NCBI GenBank assembly: GCA_028583605.1 | Contig: CM053333.1 | Coordinates: 9,299,638 to 9,363,637 of the forward strand | Reading direction: 5' to 3' | DNA length: 64,000 nt | From: Dastarcus helophoroides | Lineage: Eukaryota > Arthropoda > Insecta > Coleoptera > Bothrideridae | Shown here: positions 24,579 to 34,753 of the stretch, piece after piece | Layout of the letters: the number at the start of each line of letters is the position of its first letter | How positions within the stretch are numbered: position 1 is the stretch's first letter | Translations under genes and position numbers: made by a program | Notes under the pieces: model-generated | The model's database searches: none | What the model was told of the DNA's origin: nothing | What the model saw: the letters and a program-made list of their open reading frames with translations, nothing else

Positions 24579-26380
24579 GTAGGTGGAATTTTGCCACAAA
24601 ATCGATATCAACCACCAACGTGCTAAATACAGCTTGAACAACAAATTGAGGGGCATTATGTAAACATGATAATAGAGTGATAAATATTTCGTTCATTAAA
24701 AGTAGTTTGCTTGAGAGTTAGCCCCAACACTTAAAATAAATATTTTCTCAAATTCTAAATGATTACTCAAAAATGGTCCTAATTTATCCGTGATTCGTTT
24801 AATTTGATGTCGAGGGTAACGGATCAGCATCAACATATTTATATAACAGGAAAATTGGATCAATTCACGTTTGTCAAAAATGTCTCACTTTTTCATTATT
24901 GCTCTATTAAACTTATGTTGAATGTAGGCTCATTATTAGGTAAACGAAATTTAATTTAAAAATTATCGACACGACAATGTGCAGTAATAGCATAAAAAGC
25001 GGCTATTAGGTTAAATTAGAATATTATTTACCTTGATTAATCAAAAATTAATCGATTAATTTAATATTTAGGTCACAGTATCATATTCCAATTTATTATA
25101 GTTTCTAATCCAAGTTTCAAACTTTTCTCAACACTTTGAGTTTTTCTCGAAATTTCGAATATTTCTCTTTTAGAATTTTTCCCGAAATTTCAACATTTTC
25201 CACAAATTTCAATTTTCATCTCAATCACAGTAAAAAAAGTCCAGATCAAATCAAGTTGTAATTATAAAACGAAATTTGAGAACAAACATCTCTAGATCTT
25301 TCAGCGACGGTTCCGTTAAGCCTTCGTCGGTTATTTGAAGTAGAAAAATTCAGCCAGATCCCAGATCGATGGACTATTTAGGTTTAAATTCTGAAGATTT
25401 AGAGCGGCCTTAATCCCGGGCAGATGTCCACTAAATCGGTCTTATTACTTTGGGGTTTGTTGCGATCGTATTTATTAAAATATCGATTTTAAAATTAGGC
25501 GAACCCCAATTACTCCAGCACTGATAACTTGGGCTCTCCTTTACTAATCCTGGACCTTCGTCATACCCGCGTCAAGGGCACTTTTAAGATTATGAACGTT
25601 CTTCAAATCAGTCAACCTTGTAGGGGGAATCCGGGTATATCCTGTTGAAATATCCCCCTGAAACTTACGAAGGACAAGCGTTGCGAACGTACTGAAAATT
25701 CAATAGAATGTTTAAACGTATAGAGGCGTACCTGAGAAAAGTTTGATTCTAAGAGCGGTTTTTGTATGAAAGCGTTTTCTTGCTTTCATCCTTTGAATTG
25801 AAATTATTTCATTTTAAAAGCTGACTTTAAAATTTACTTTCTTGGCGTTAATTCAGAAGGGATTATAAATTCTAATTGTTGAGGTAAAGCAAGTCTTATT
25901 TAAAAATATAATGACTTCTTTGCTCTGACCTTCTACCACCTTAAAGGCGTTTACTTTTTAATAGAATTTCCAATTGAAAAATTTGATTAATGTTTACTGT
26001 ACCGTTTAGGGTAGTATAGGCGAATCTACAAAAAGGTGGCTAATTCTACTAGACTGAATTATTTTTTTTTAATCACTCAAAAGGCTTTGTAAAATCTTTT
26101 ACTTGATTAAAAAAATTATTGCATAGTATTTCGACTAAAAAACCCGAAATTCAGTTAAAAAATTTAAATGTATGTACCTCACTTCTTCATCCACAATAAG
26201 TGAGAAAACATTTGTAGTGAGCAAATATTTATATTTGATTTTAATGATTTTTCAAGCATTTCCGATTCTTGAGTTGTCTAACTTTTTGTAAAAGTGCATG
26301 AATAAACTAAATTATATTTGTAGTTACTTTCTTTGCTCAGTGCAAATGTAAATCATTATTATTGTTAGAAATTGTTGCAG
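24579..26380 (+). other. GluCl last intron
   Basis: A 1,802-base GT-AG intron in phase 0, from GTAGGT to TTGTTGCAG. It contains AT-rich unique sequence and no recognisable alternative exon or mobile element. Confidence 0.85.
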
Positions 26381-26614
26381 AAACCACTAGTACGTCACCC
26401 AGGGGATCCAATGAGCTTGGAAAAAGTCAGACAGTGTGAAATCCACATGCAACCTGCTCGGCCTAATTGCTGCAGATCGTGGTTATCAAAATTCCCAACA
26501 AGATCGAAACGTATAGACGTCATTTCAAGAATAACTTTCCCCCTGGTTTTCGCCCTTTTTAATGTTATATATTGGTCGACGTACCTATTCCGAGAAGAGG
26601 CAGAAGAATCCTAA
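26381..26614 (+). CDS. GluClalpha: Glutamate-gated chloride channel, last exon
   Basis: Encodes the last 77 residues of GluCl, in frame with the previous exon (junction ...NATFAM | KPLVRH...). It holds the second part of the TM3-TM4 cytoplasmic loop, with the CEIHMQP and [22 protein letters not shown] stretches (given in pieces: [21 protein letters not shown]), then TM4 ([20 protein letters not shown]) and a short acidic end (REEAEES) before TAA at 26612-26614. Start and end match the usual length of insect GluCl proteins. No clear AATAAA follows closely, so the 3' UTR end is not set. Confidence 0.95.
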   Translation, partial: KPLVRHPGDPMSLEKVRQCEIHMQPARPNCCRSWLSKFPTRSKRIDVISRITFPLVFALFNVIYWSTYLFREEAEES

Positions 26615-27304
26615 ATACCACATTCATTTTATAGGGAATGCGTTTATTTTTACTACACGAAGGTGAGTTGTTAATTAATTTGGTGTCTTAATGTTTAATG
26701 ATGGTTTGTGCACTTTTGAAAATGCGTTCACTCTTCAAAAGCTCCACATTCGAAGTCGATATCCAGACAGCTTACCCAATCTCGACTTGATTACTTTTTA
26801 ATTTCAGTCAATTTTTTTGAATTTTAGAATTTTTCACTTAAATTCGATTATGCTTTTCAAATTTAACTCTGGTTTAAATAATAGTAGTCACAGGTAAAAT
26901 GATGATTTTATAAAACATTTTGGGTAAACAGCAAATTTTTCGTTGATACATGGCGATAAGTCAAAATTCATGATAATTACACCCGTCATAATTAGACCAC
27001 CAAAAAGTCCAACTAGGTTTTTAAGCTATATATCCACAACCAGTGCCGTAACTGGCTTTCAAAGGGCCCTGTGCAAGGGTCCCAAAAATTAACGATAAAA
27101 ATAGTATTTTTGATGACCAAAAAGTGCCATAAAAAATGTCACAACTAAACAAAAATGTACTTTCAAATGTATTTTTAATACCAAAAGAGCCGAAGTACCC
27201 CAAAATATTTAAAAGGGGCAAAAAAAATATCACCCCTACAGGACCCGTTCTAATATTTGCGTTATCCCCGATAAAAGCAAATTGACGCCGTTTTTGATTT
27301 ATAA
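26615..27304. other. GluCl 3' flank, no gene seen
   Basis: Probably begins with the GluCl 3' UTR. A stretch near 27042-27085 (CAGTGCCGTAACTGGC...GGGCCCTGTGC) resembles a decayed hAT end. Nothing else is recognised. Confidence 0.45.
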
Positions 27305-28877
27305 CTCCAAGTTTCGTTCAAGTAGAAAGAAAATTAGAAAAAAGAAAACATTTTGCGTTTGATGTCGAAATTTCAAGAACTAGTCTCTGTCAAGAACCAA
27401 CAATTTAGTTGGTTTAAATTTTTTTAAAATTCAAAATAAAAACTATTTAAAATAAGTTATTAATATTTCGAGTTTAAATTGAACATTTTTCTCTATATTT
27501 AGATATTTTCTAGAAATTTTAAAGTTTCGAGTTTAAAAGTCAAAAACTAGGGATGAACGAAATTAGTTGGGGCGAATTTAGAATTAAGAAGTCGAATTTT
27601 TAAGAGAAAATCCGAATTCTGGTTTGAAGTCGAAATTCTAACTTTGGTAGCAAGAGTACTTAACACCGAAATATCCAGAATTCTTTTTTGAGATTTTTAC
27701 TTTTAAAAATGGCAAGTTGGAGCCTAAACATTTTCCTCTTTTTACGAAATATCGACTTTAATACCAAAATTTCGATTTTTATGCAATGATTTTGAAGAAT
27801 AATGTTCCAAAAGTCAAAATTTTCATTGAAAAATTTGATTTGATCTCTTTTTATAGTTTTGAATTTAAATTTGAAAATTCGGGATTTTTTTTGGGGAATG
27901 TTGATTTTATTTTAAAAATTTCGACACTCAAAATATCGAGGGTTAAATAAAAAAACGATATTTACAATTCTTTGTTAAAATCATTGGTGATTTTTTCCGC
28001 AAACTTTTTTAATTTCGATCTAAATCAATTTATATTTGCCATTGTTACATTTTTTGTTTCAACTCCGAAATTTCTAATGCACACACCAGTAGGTTTTTGA
28101 ACATTTATTAGATTCGAAGTTTGGAAACCAAGTTTCGTTTAAGTAGAAAGAAGATTAGAAGAAAGTCAACGTTTCTCGTTTGATGTCGAAATTTCAAGAA
28201 CCGACAAGTTATTCGGTTTAAATTTTTTTTTTAATTCAAAATAACAACTATTTAAAACAAGTTATTAATATTTCGAGTTTAAATTCAACATTTTTCTGTA
28301 TATTTAGATATTTTCTACAAATTTTAAAGTTTTGAGTTTAAAAGGGAAAAACGAAATTAGTTGGGGCGAATTTAGAGTTAAGAAGTAGAATTTTTAAGAG
28401 AAAATCCGATTTCTGGTTTGAAGTCGAAATTCTAACTGTGATAGCAAGAGTACTTAACACCGAAATATCCAGAATTCTATTTTGAGATTTTTACTTTTAA
28501 AAATCTCAAGTTTAAGTCTAAACTTTTCCTCTTTTTACAAAAATATCGACTTTAATCCCAAAATTTCGATTTTTATTTTATGTAATGATTTTGAAGAATA
28601 ATGTTCCCAAAGTCAAAATTTTCATTGAAAAATTCGATTTGATCCCTTTTTGTAGTTTTGAGATTAAATTTGAAAATTCGGGATTTTTTTTTTGGGGAAT
28701 GTTGATTTTATTTTGAAAATTTCGACACTCAAAATATCGAGGGTAAAATAAAAAAACTAAATTTACAATTCTTTGTTAAAATCATTGATGATTTTTTCCG
28801 AAAACTTTTTTAATTTCGATCTAAATCAATTTATATTTGCCATTGTTAGATTTTTTGTTTTAACTCCAAAATTTCTA
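27305..28877. repeat. 0.8-kb tandem duplication
   Basis: Unit 1 (about 27305-28129) and unit 2 (about 28126-28877) are direct repeats, both opening CCAAGTTTCGTTNAAGTAG. Unit 1 ends with a 5' fragment of an F1 element (28078-28128) that stops inside the stem I strand of the ribozyme at CCAA. Unit 2 runs into the complete F1 element at 28873. The duplication therefore arose after F1 inserted, with a breakpoint at CCAA shared by both sites. Confidence 0.85.
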
Positions 28878-28927
28878 ATGCACACACCAATAGGTTTTTG
28901 AACATTTATTAGATTCGAAGTTTGGAA

Positions 28928-28970
28928 ACCAAAGACCGGTTTCAATCTTATTAGATCTCGTCAATTCGGT
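28928..28970 (-). ncRNA. F1 hammerhead ribozyme, mutated core
   Basis: Helices I (with one G-U), II and III are kept, and the cleavage triplet is GUC. The core reads UUGACGA rather than CUGACGA (C3 to U), which should abolish cleavage. Confidence 0.75.
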
Positions 28971-29298
28971 ATATCCAATTCGAATGCTAACGAATGTTCC
29001 GGCAAGTGTGTACTAAAGAATCAACGGACGTCAAGCGTGTGACAGCACTACCGTTACCTATTGGTCCATAGAGGAACTATGGCCATCGCCAACAAGTGTC
29101 GTATCCAAGTAGAATATAACCTGAACTGCAAATTCATGCAGCCCTCTAGGCGTGTATCAATCAGAGGTAGCTGAACTGCCAACAGTTGAAACATTGCTAC
29201 CTAGCGAAGGAGCTGCTCTCTAGGAAAGTCGTCAGAAGACAAGGATTCTAATACCCAGACCAATGAGTTTGAACATTTATTAGATTCGAAGTTTGAAA

Positions 29299-29335
29299 AC
29301 CAAAGACCGATTTCGATCTTGTTAGATCTCGTCAA
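29299..29335 (-). ncRNA. F1 hammerhead ribozyme, truncated
   Basis: Stem II and GAA are intact. The core is again UUGACGA, and the 5' strand of stem I is lost at the inversion breakpoint. It lies exactly one monomer (371 bases) from 28928. Confidence 0.7.
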
Positions 29336-29453
29336 TGGCCATAGTTTCTCTATGGACAAATGGTGATAGTAGAGCTGAGAGTCACACGCTCGACATCTGT
29401 TGATTCTTTAGCACTTTTTTGTCGGAACATTTGCTAGCATTCGAGTTGGATAT

Positions 29454-29496
29454 ATCAAACTGACCAGATCTATCAAGATCGAAGCCGGTCTCTGGT
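29454..29496 (+). ncRNA. F1 hammerhead ribozyme, mutated core
   Basis: The core reads CUGACCA (G8 to C) and the stem III start is changed (GCCGGU). Stem II GAUCU/AGAUC is kept. Predicted inactive. Confidence 0.7.
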
Positions 29497-29714
29497 TTCC
29501 AAACTTCGAATCTAATAATATTCAAACCTAATTGATCGGTGTGTTAGAATCCTTGTCTTCTGGGGAATTTCCTAGAGAGCAACCGCTTCGCTAGGTGGCA
29601 TTGTTTCAACTGTTGGTAGTTCAGCTTTACCTATGATTGATTACTAGATTACTATACACGTCCTAGAGGGCCGCATGAATTTGCAGTTCTACTTATTCTA
29701 CTTGCATCCAAAAT

Positions 29715-30342
29715 GAGTATTGAATATTTCGATTTAAATTCAAAATTTCAAGAGTAATACTAAAATTCTGGGAATTTCTGGCCACCTGAAATAACCAACG
29801 AAATTTCGGCTTTTCCTAAAATTTATTACTTGATTTTGAAATCTAGTCGTTTTCGATTTTTAAATTTGTTTGTCGAAATGTTGATAATTTTTTACTCATA
29901 ATTATTCCTTTTGCAAAATTCCGAATTTAAATTGTATAAATTGGTTTATAAATATCGACTTTTTCGTGGTTTTCAGTGTAAAAAAAATTCAAATTTCTTA
30001 AACCCTGAGAAGAGAGTAATTTCTAAAATAACTTTCTCAAATTTGTTTTTACATTTTGTTTATGAAACTTTTCTTTTGAATCGAAATTTTGTGATTATGA
30101 TGTATTTATATACTTTTTAATTTCTACTACATTCTTTTCCTACTACTTTAAACTTAAAATTTTGTCTCGATATTTCAGGTTTACTATTGAAAATTCAACT
30201 GTAACCTTGAAATTATCTTGAATATGATCACAAAAAAGGGCGAAATATCGAGAAAACAGTCGAATATCGGCTAAAAAGTGGGAAGTTTTAGGGTGATCGC
30301 AGGACAAAACAAGAATTTTCTAAAAAATAGAAAAACTCTCTT
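29715..30342. other. Gene-free AT-rich DNA between mobile elements
   Basis: No gene or repeat recognised; the short Phe/Tyr-rich frame at 29911 is not supported. Confidence 0.45.
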
Positions 30343-30350
30343 CTTTAAAT

Positions 30351-31354
30351 CAGTGTTTCCCAACCGATATGAGTAGTGTACCTAGGAGAGTTCTGGCGCA
30401 CAAAAAGGCGGGAAATTCAAATTCCGACGCATGCACAATTGGTTTAGTTGTATAACTACTTGTCTAACAGTTGGTTTGACTTGTCCAGCAGTTGGTTTGA
30501 GTTGTACAGCTATTTGTCTAACAGTTGATTTGACTTGTACAGCTACTTGTCTAACAGTTGCTTTAATTTGTACAACTACTTGTCTAAGAGTTGGTTTTAG
30601 TTGTACAACTACTTGTCTAGGAGTTGGTTTGACTTGCCTAACAGTTGATTTGACTTGTCTAATAGTTGGTTTGACTTATATAGGTACTTGTCTAACAGTT
30701 GGTTTTACTTGTCTAACAGTTGGTTTTAGTTGTGCAACTACTTGTCTAGGACTTGGTTCGACTTGTCTAACAGTTGGTTTCGGTTCTACAACTCAAACCA
30801 ACTGTTAGACAAGTAGTTGGACAACTAAAACCAACTGTTAGACAAGTCAAACCAACTCCTAGACAAGCAGTTGTACAATTAAAACTAACTGTTAGACAAG
30901 TAGTTGTACAACTCAAACCAGCTGTTAGACAAGTCAAACCAACTGTTAGACAAGTAGTTGTACAACTAATCTAATTGCGCATGAGTCGGAATTTGAATTT
31001 CCCGCCTTTTTGTGCGCCAGAACTCTCCTAGGTACACTACTGATGTGTTACTACACACTGGTGTGTCACGACATACTAGTGTGTCTCCGAAAGCTCTCAG
31101 GTGCGTCGCCAAAATATTAGATGATCATAAAAATTAAAAACTCTATAATAATAACATGTTTTTAGTCAAAAAAATGGGTACACGATCATGAGGATGTTTT
31201 TTGGTTTTCAAAAATTTATTGGGAGCTCGTGAGATTATGAAAATATTTTTTTTTCTGGTCGTCAAAAAATTCTTAGATGATTAATGCGCGTTACCCCTTT
31301 TTACACAACACCAAAAGTGTGTCGCTTCCAAAAATAAAAGGTTGGGAAACACTA
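30351..31354. mobile_element. Non-autonomous hAT element with palindromic minisatellite
   Basis: A 1,004-bp element with terminal inverted repeats CAGTGTTTCCCAACC / GGTTGGGAAACACTA and an 8-bp target duplication CTTTAAAT (30343-30350 and 31355-31362), diagnostic of the hAT superfamily. No transposase is encoded. Subterminal segments near 30375-30430 and 30980-31040 are inverted copies of each other. The core is a minisatellite that changes strand in the middle (30437-30975). Confidence 0.9.
30437..30975. repeat. Head-to-head (palindromic) minisatellite
   Basis: In 30437-30786 the + strand repeats units built from CTTGTCTAACAGTTGGTTTGA, some extended by an AGTTGTACAACTA block. From about 30787 the same units continue as reverse complement (CAACTGTTAGACAAG). 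The frames on both halves (Thr/Cys/Leu-rich and Gln/Val/Lys-rich) are products of the repeat, not genes. Confidence 0.9.
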
Positions 31355-31362
31355 CTTTAAAT

Positions 31363-32634
31363 TAATAACTTTTGTGTTTAAATGTAGGTTAATTTTTTCA
31401 AAATGTCTAACGTTTACTCCCAAAAAATTGGTTTAAATTCGAATTTTTAAATTCCTACTTTTCTTTTGAAATTTTGAGTGCGATATTACCAAGTTCAAAA
31501 TTTCGGGAAAAACGTATGACGTATAATCTAAAATAATGAACTAAAAGTCCGAATTTAAAATCGAAATTCTAAGAAAATTGTAAATATATTAGAGAGATCC
31601 TAGACTAGAAGTAACGTTACAGCTTCGAATGGCACGTTGAAGAGGTAGTAATTAGTAAGGTATCAAATAAAAATACGTGAGGCGTAAAATGAAATGACGG
31701 CAACGAAGTATGACAAAAGGGCTTTACTTAGAAATAGACAAAAGCTGGAGCTTGACTTACGTAACGGCGGTACAAAATCTCCCTAACATATCTACTGAAA
31801 AAATCTAGAAGCTACAAAACAAAGCTAATTTCGAAGAAAATATTTTTGAAATACATTTTGCTGAGATTTTCTTGTTTTTTCAGTTCTCACTTTTTCTTTT
31901 TTCTTTTTTTTTAATTTCAAGTTTATTCCGAAAGATTAGAATCACCATTTTGGTTTTTTTATCTTTAAATTTTAACCTTCATCATTATAAATTCTACATT
32001 CTAAGAAAAATGTTTAAAAAAAAATCGAAACTTCGAGTTTAAAAGTCAAAATTTCTATTTAAAGTCAAGTATAAGGTCAACATTTTAAAAATAAAACAAC
32101 AAAATTTAAAAAAAGAATCCATTGTGAGAGTTATTGAACATTTTAAAAAGGTAACTTTTTAAAAATTGTCAAATGTATCCATTTCTCTTTCAGTGATTGA
32201 AAATGTCCCCTTTAGTTCCGGAAATTTGAAAAAGTATTCGAATTACAAACAAAACGATTCGATGCTTCAATTTTTATATCTTTTAATAAATTTACTCTTT
32301 TTCAGAATCAACAGGTTAATTATTAATTAATAAGAATCTTGGTTAATTTAAAAAAATGTTATTCGCAGCCAAATGCCGTCCTTTCAATTTGTCTTTGTCT
32401 TTGTTTGGATGAAGGTGCCCTAAAGCTGGTCCTGACCTTAAATTTGTTTTCAGTGATTAAAAAAAACATATTAACAATTTTGGGGCCCTCTTGGCGGTGC
32501 CGTGGTACCTGCCTCGTTACGGCTCTGTCCGCTATCGCAAGTGTACCCAAAATGTTTCATAAGATCTTTTTTTTACAATTTAGCTGGTGCGGGCGCGCTT
32601 GTTCCAATTCCAATTAAGGTAATTCTCCGGCAGT
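31363..32634. other. Gene-free AT-rich DNA
   Basis: No gene recognised. 31590-31800 is somewhat GC-richer with no homology I can name. Confidence 0.45.
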
Positions 32635-33152
32635 AATCGAAATAGTGATGCACAAAATTTTTAAAACATCAATGCTGTATTCAATTGATGTATCGAAAAA
32701 GATATATCGATATATTTCGGTAAATTTATTCGATATTCGATGTATCATATAAATACAATACAGCAGGACTTCTCAAGCAACGAGACAAGCCTCTCATAAT
32801 TTCCCTGTTTTAAAATGCTTACTTTTTAATTTTTATTATTTTGAATTGTCGATTTTTTAACAATTTTTGACTTCTTCAAAATTAGACACCATTTAATAAA
32901 AAACTTCCGCTTCTCTTTATATCTTCGGTTTTGTTTTATTATACTTAAAAATTTTCAAAGAAAATCTGATTTAAAAAAAAAACAAATACCCAAAAAGTTA
33001 ATTTTTTTTAAAAAGTAAACATTTTAAGAAATGATTCATTTAAAAAAATTGAAAATATTCAACAAAAGTTTATTTCTTGAAAATTATTTGAAATGTTGAA
33101 GTTTTAAATATAATCCTTCAAAAACATTTTAAATCTTTAAAAAAGTAGAAAT

Positions 33153-33300
33153 TGGTGGAACGGACTGGTCCTTGGTTATCTTCGAAAATTGAAATACAAA
33201 AATTGTCCCCTGAAACCAAGAAAGATTAAAAAACACAACAAAGGTTGCTCTAAAGCGTTTCGACAAACAAGTTGTCATCTTCAGAAAGAAACTGAATCTA
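33153..33300 (-). repeat. F3 repeat copy 1
   Basis: A single-orientation copy of repeat family F3, beginning GGTGGAACGGACTGGTCC on the + strand and ending in a hammerhead-like core. Other F3 copies or fragments are at 33670-33965, 59226-59315 and about 16745-16800. Confidence 0.7.
33248..33288 (-). ncRNA. F3 hammerhead-like motif, copy 1
   Basis: - strand: core CUGAAGA, one extra U, stem II GACAA/UUGUC with a five-base loop, core GAA, degenerate stem III (ACG/CUU), U at the cleavage position, then AGAG pairing with CUUU upstream (one G-U). Stem II differs from copy 2 by paired changes. Confidence 0.6.
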
Positions 33301-33669
33301 ATTTTAGTATGTCTTTATATTTTCCTAATTTATCAAAAAAACAAAATTTTTATATTTTCCATATCTAATTTTTGGTCTCCTATTTTTCATTATTCCTATT
33401 CTATGTAAAATAAACTAACCTCTTAATTTGTAAACTGTCATGAAGTGACGTTTTCAATAAATTTAAATATCGCGTAGTCGCATTTCAAAAATTGTTTAGA
33501 AAATTGTCAAAAACCATAAAAATTTAAATATTTCCAAACTGGGCCGAAGAAATGTTAAATAAATTGAAAAAAACATAATATTTCCGGTCAATAAGGGTCT
33601 ACCATGAAGAATAAACTAATTTTAGTAGTTACTTTAAAGAAGAGATTCCGTTTTATAGACCGGGAAGCC

Positions 33670-33965
33670 ATAAGTTTGGTGGAATGGACTGGTCCTTGGT
33701 TATCTTCAAAAATTGAAATACAGAACTTGCCCCTGAAACCAAGAAATACTAAAAAACACAACAAAGCTTGCTCTAACGCGTTTCGACAGCTAAGACAAAG
33801 AGTAGTATCTCTCTGAAGATGATAGCTTGGCTGTCGAAACGCGTTAGAGCAACCTTTGTTGTGTTTTTTTAATCTTTCTTGGTTTCACGCGTTAGAGCAA
33901 CCTTTGTTGTGTTTTTTTAATCTTTCTTGGTTTCAGGGGACAAGTTCTGTATTTCAATTTTTAAA
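33670..33965. repeat. F3 repeat copy 2, palindromic
   Basis: The left arm (about 33674-33797) and the right arm (33813-33965) are inverted copies. The right arm also has a direct duplication of about 49 bases starting ACGCGTTAGAGCAACC (33839-33887, then 33888-33936). The axis of symmetry lies inside the ribozyme. Confidence 0.75.
33809..33849 (+). ncRNA. F3 hammerhead-like ribozyme
   Basis: Stem I CUCU 33809-33812, core CUGAAGA 33813-33819, extra U33820, stem II GAUAGC/GCUGUC around loop UUG (33821-33835, one U-G pair), GAA 33836-33838, palindromic stem III ACGCGU 33839-33844, U33845 at the cleavage position, stem I AGAG 33846-33849. The extra base after A9 departs from the consensus, but such an extra base is known in a natural viroid hammerhead (CChMVd plus strand, an extra A). 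Confidence 0.65.
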
Positions 33966-34753
33966 GTAAAAATTGTAAAAAAATTTAAAAAATTGAAATT
34001 TTAAAGAAAGCGGAAATTCTCCAGTCAAAATTTTCAAAAAGGTCAAAATTTTGAAAAATTTCTAAGCTTTCATGGAAAGTTAAAACTTCTAAAAAAACTC
34101 ATAGATTTAAATAAAACCAACATTTTAGAAAATGGCCAAATTTTTGAAAAAAAGGTTTATATTTTTAAAAATACTCTAAAATTTAAGAAATATTCGAAAT
34201 TATGAAGAAATGTCGAGATTTAAAACAATTGAAGAATTTTCAGTGAAATCTCCTAAAAACCCAAATTTTTGAAAAGCTCAAATTCCGAAAAAAAGTCAAA
34301 ATTATCAAAAATTTCGAAATTTTTCTTAATTAGAACGTTAAGAAAAAAGTTACAAATTTCAAAACTGACAATTTAAAAAAGTCGAAGTTTTCAAAAAAGT
34401 TAAAATTTTCAAAAGAAAATCAATATGTTGAAAAAATCCACATTATGAAAAAAGTTTAAATTTTCGAAGAAAATTAAAAACGCAACGAAATTTTTACAAA
34501 ATAATCCAAAATTTTAACAAAACCCAATTTTAAAAAATCGATATTTTCAGATAAAAGCGAAATGAGAAAGTGGAAATTTTTGAAAGCCAAATTTTTGAAA
34601 AATGACGAAATTTTTATAGAAAATTAGGATTTAAAAAAATCGAACTTTTGAAAAATAATATCAACATTTTGAAAAGATACTGTTCAAAGTTGATCTTTTT
34701 AAAAAATTCAAAGATTTTGATAAATTAAGAAATTTTTAAAAAAACTTTTAGAA

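Larger units (their letters stand above)
28873..29706. mobile_element. F1 retrozyme-like element, copy 2 (tandem plus inverted)
   Basis: An 834-bp insertion flanked by TCCAAAAT (28865-28872 and 29707-29714). It holds a tandem dimer on the - strand: ribozymes at 28928-28970 and 29299-29335 are 371 bases apart. Just past the second ribozyme it switches to the opposite orientation and carries a third ribozyme (29454-29496, + strand), followed by the terminal module ending CTACTTGCAT. No coding capacity. All three ribozymes carry mutations in essential core bases, so this is an old copy. Confidence 0.85.

Noticed and set aside
27042..27240. Possible complete hAT MITE starting CAGTGCCGTAAC
   Set aside because: Only one end is recognisable and no 8-bp duplication was found.
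30431..30974. Thr/Cys/Leu-rich and Gln/Val/Lys-rich frames that look like repeat proteins
   Set aside because: Both are the 21-bp minisatellite inside a hAT element, read on either side of its strand switch; no start context or domain.
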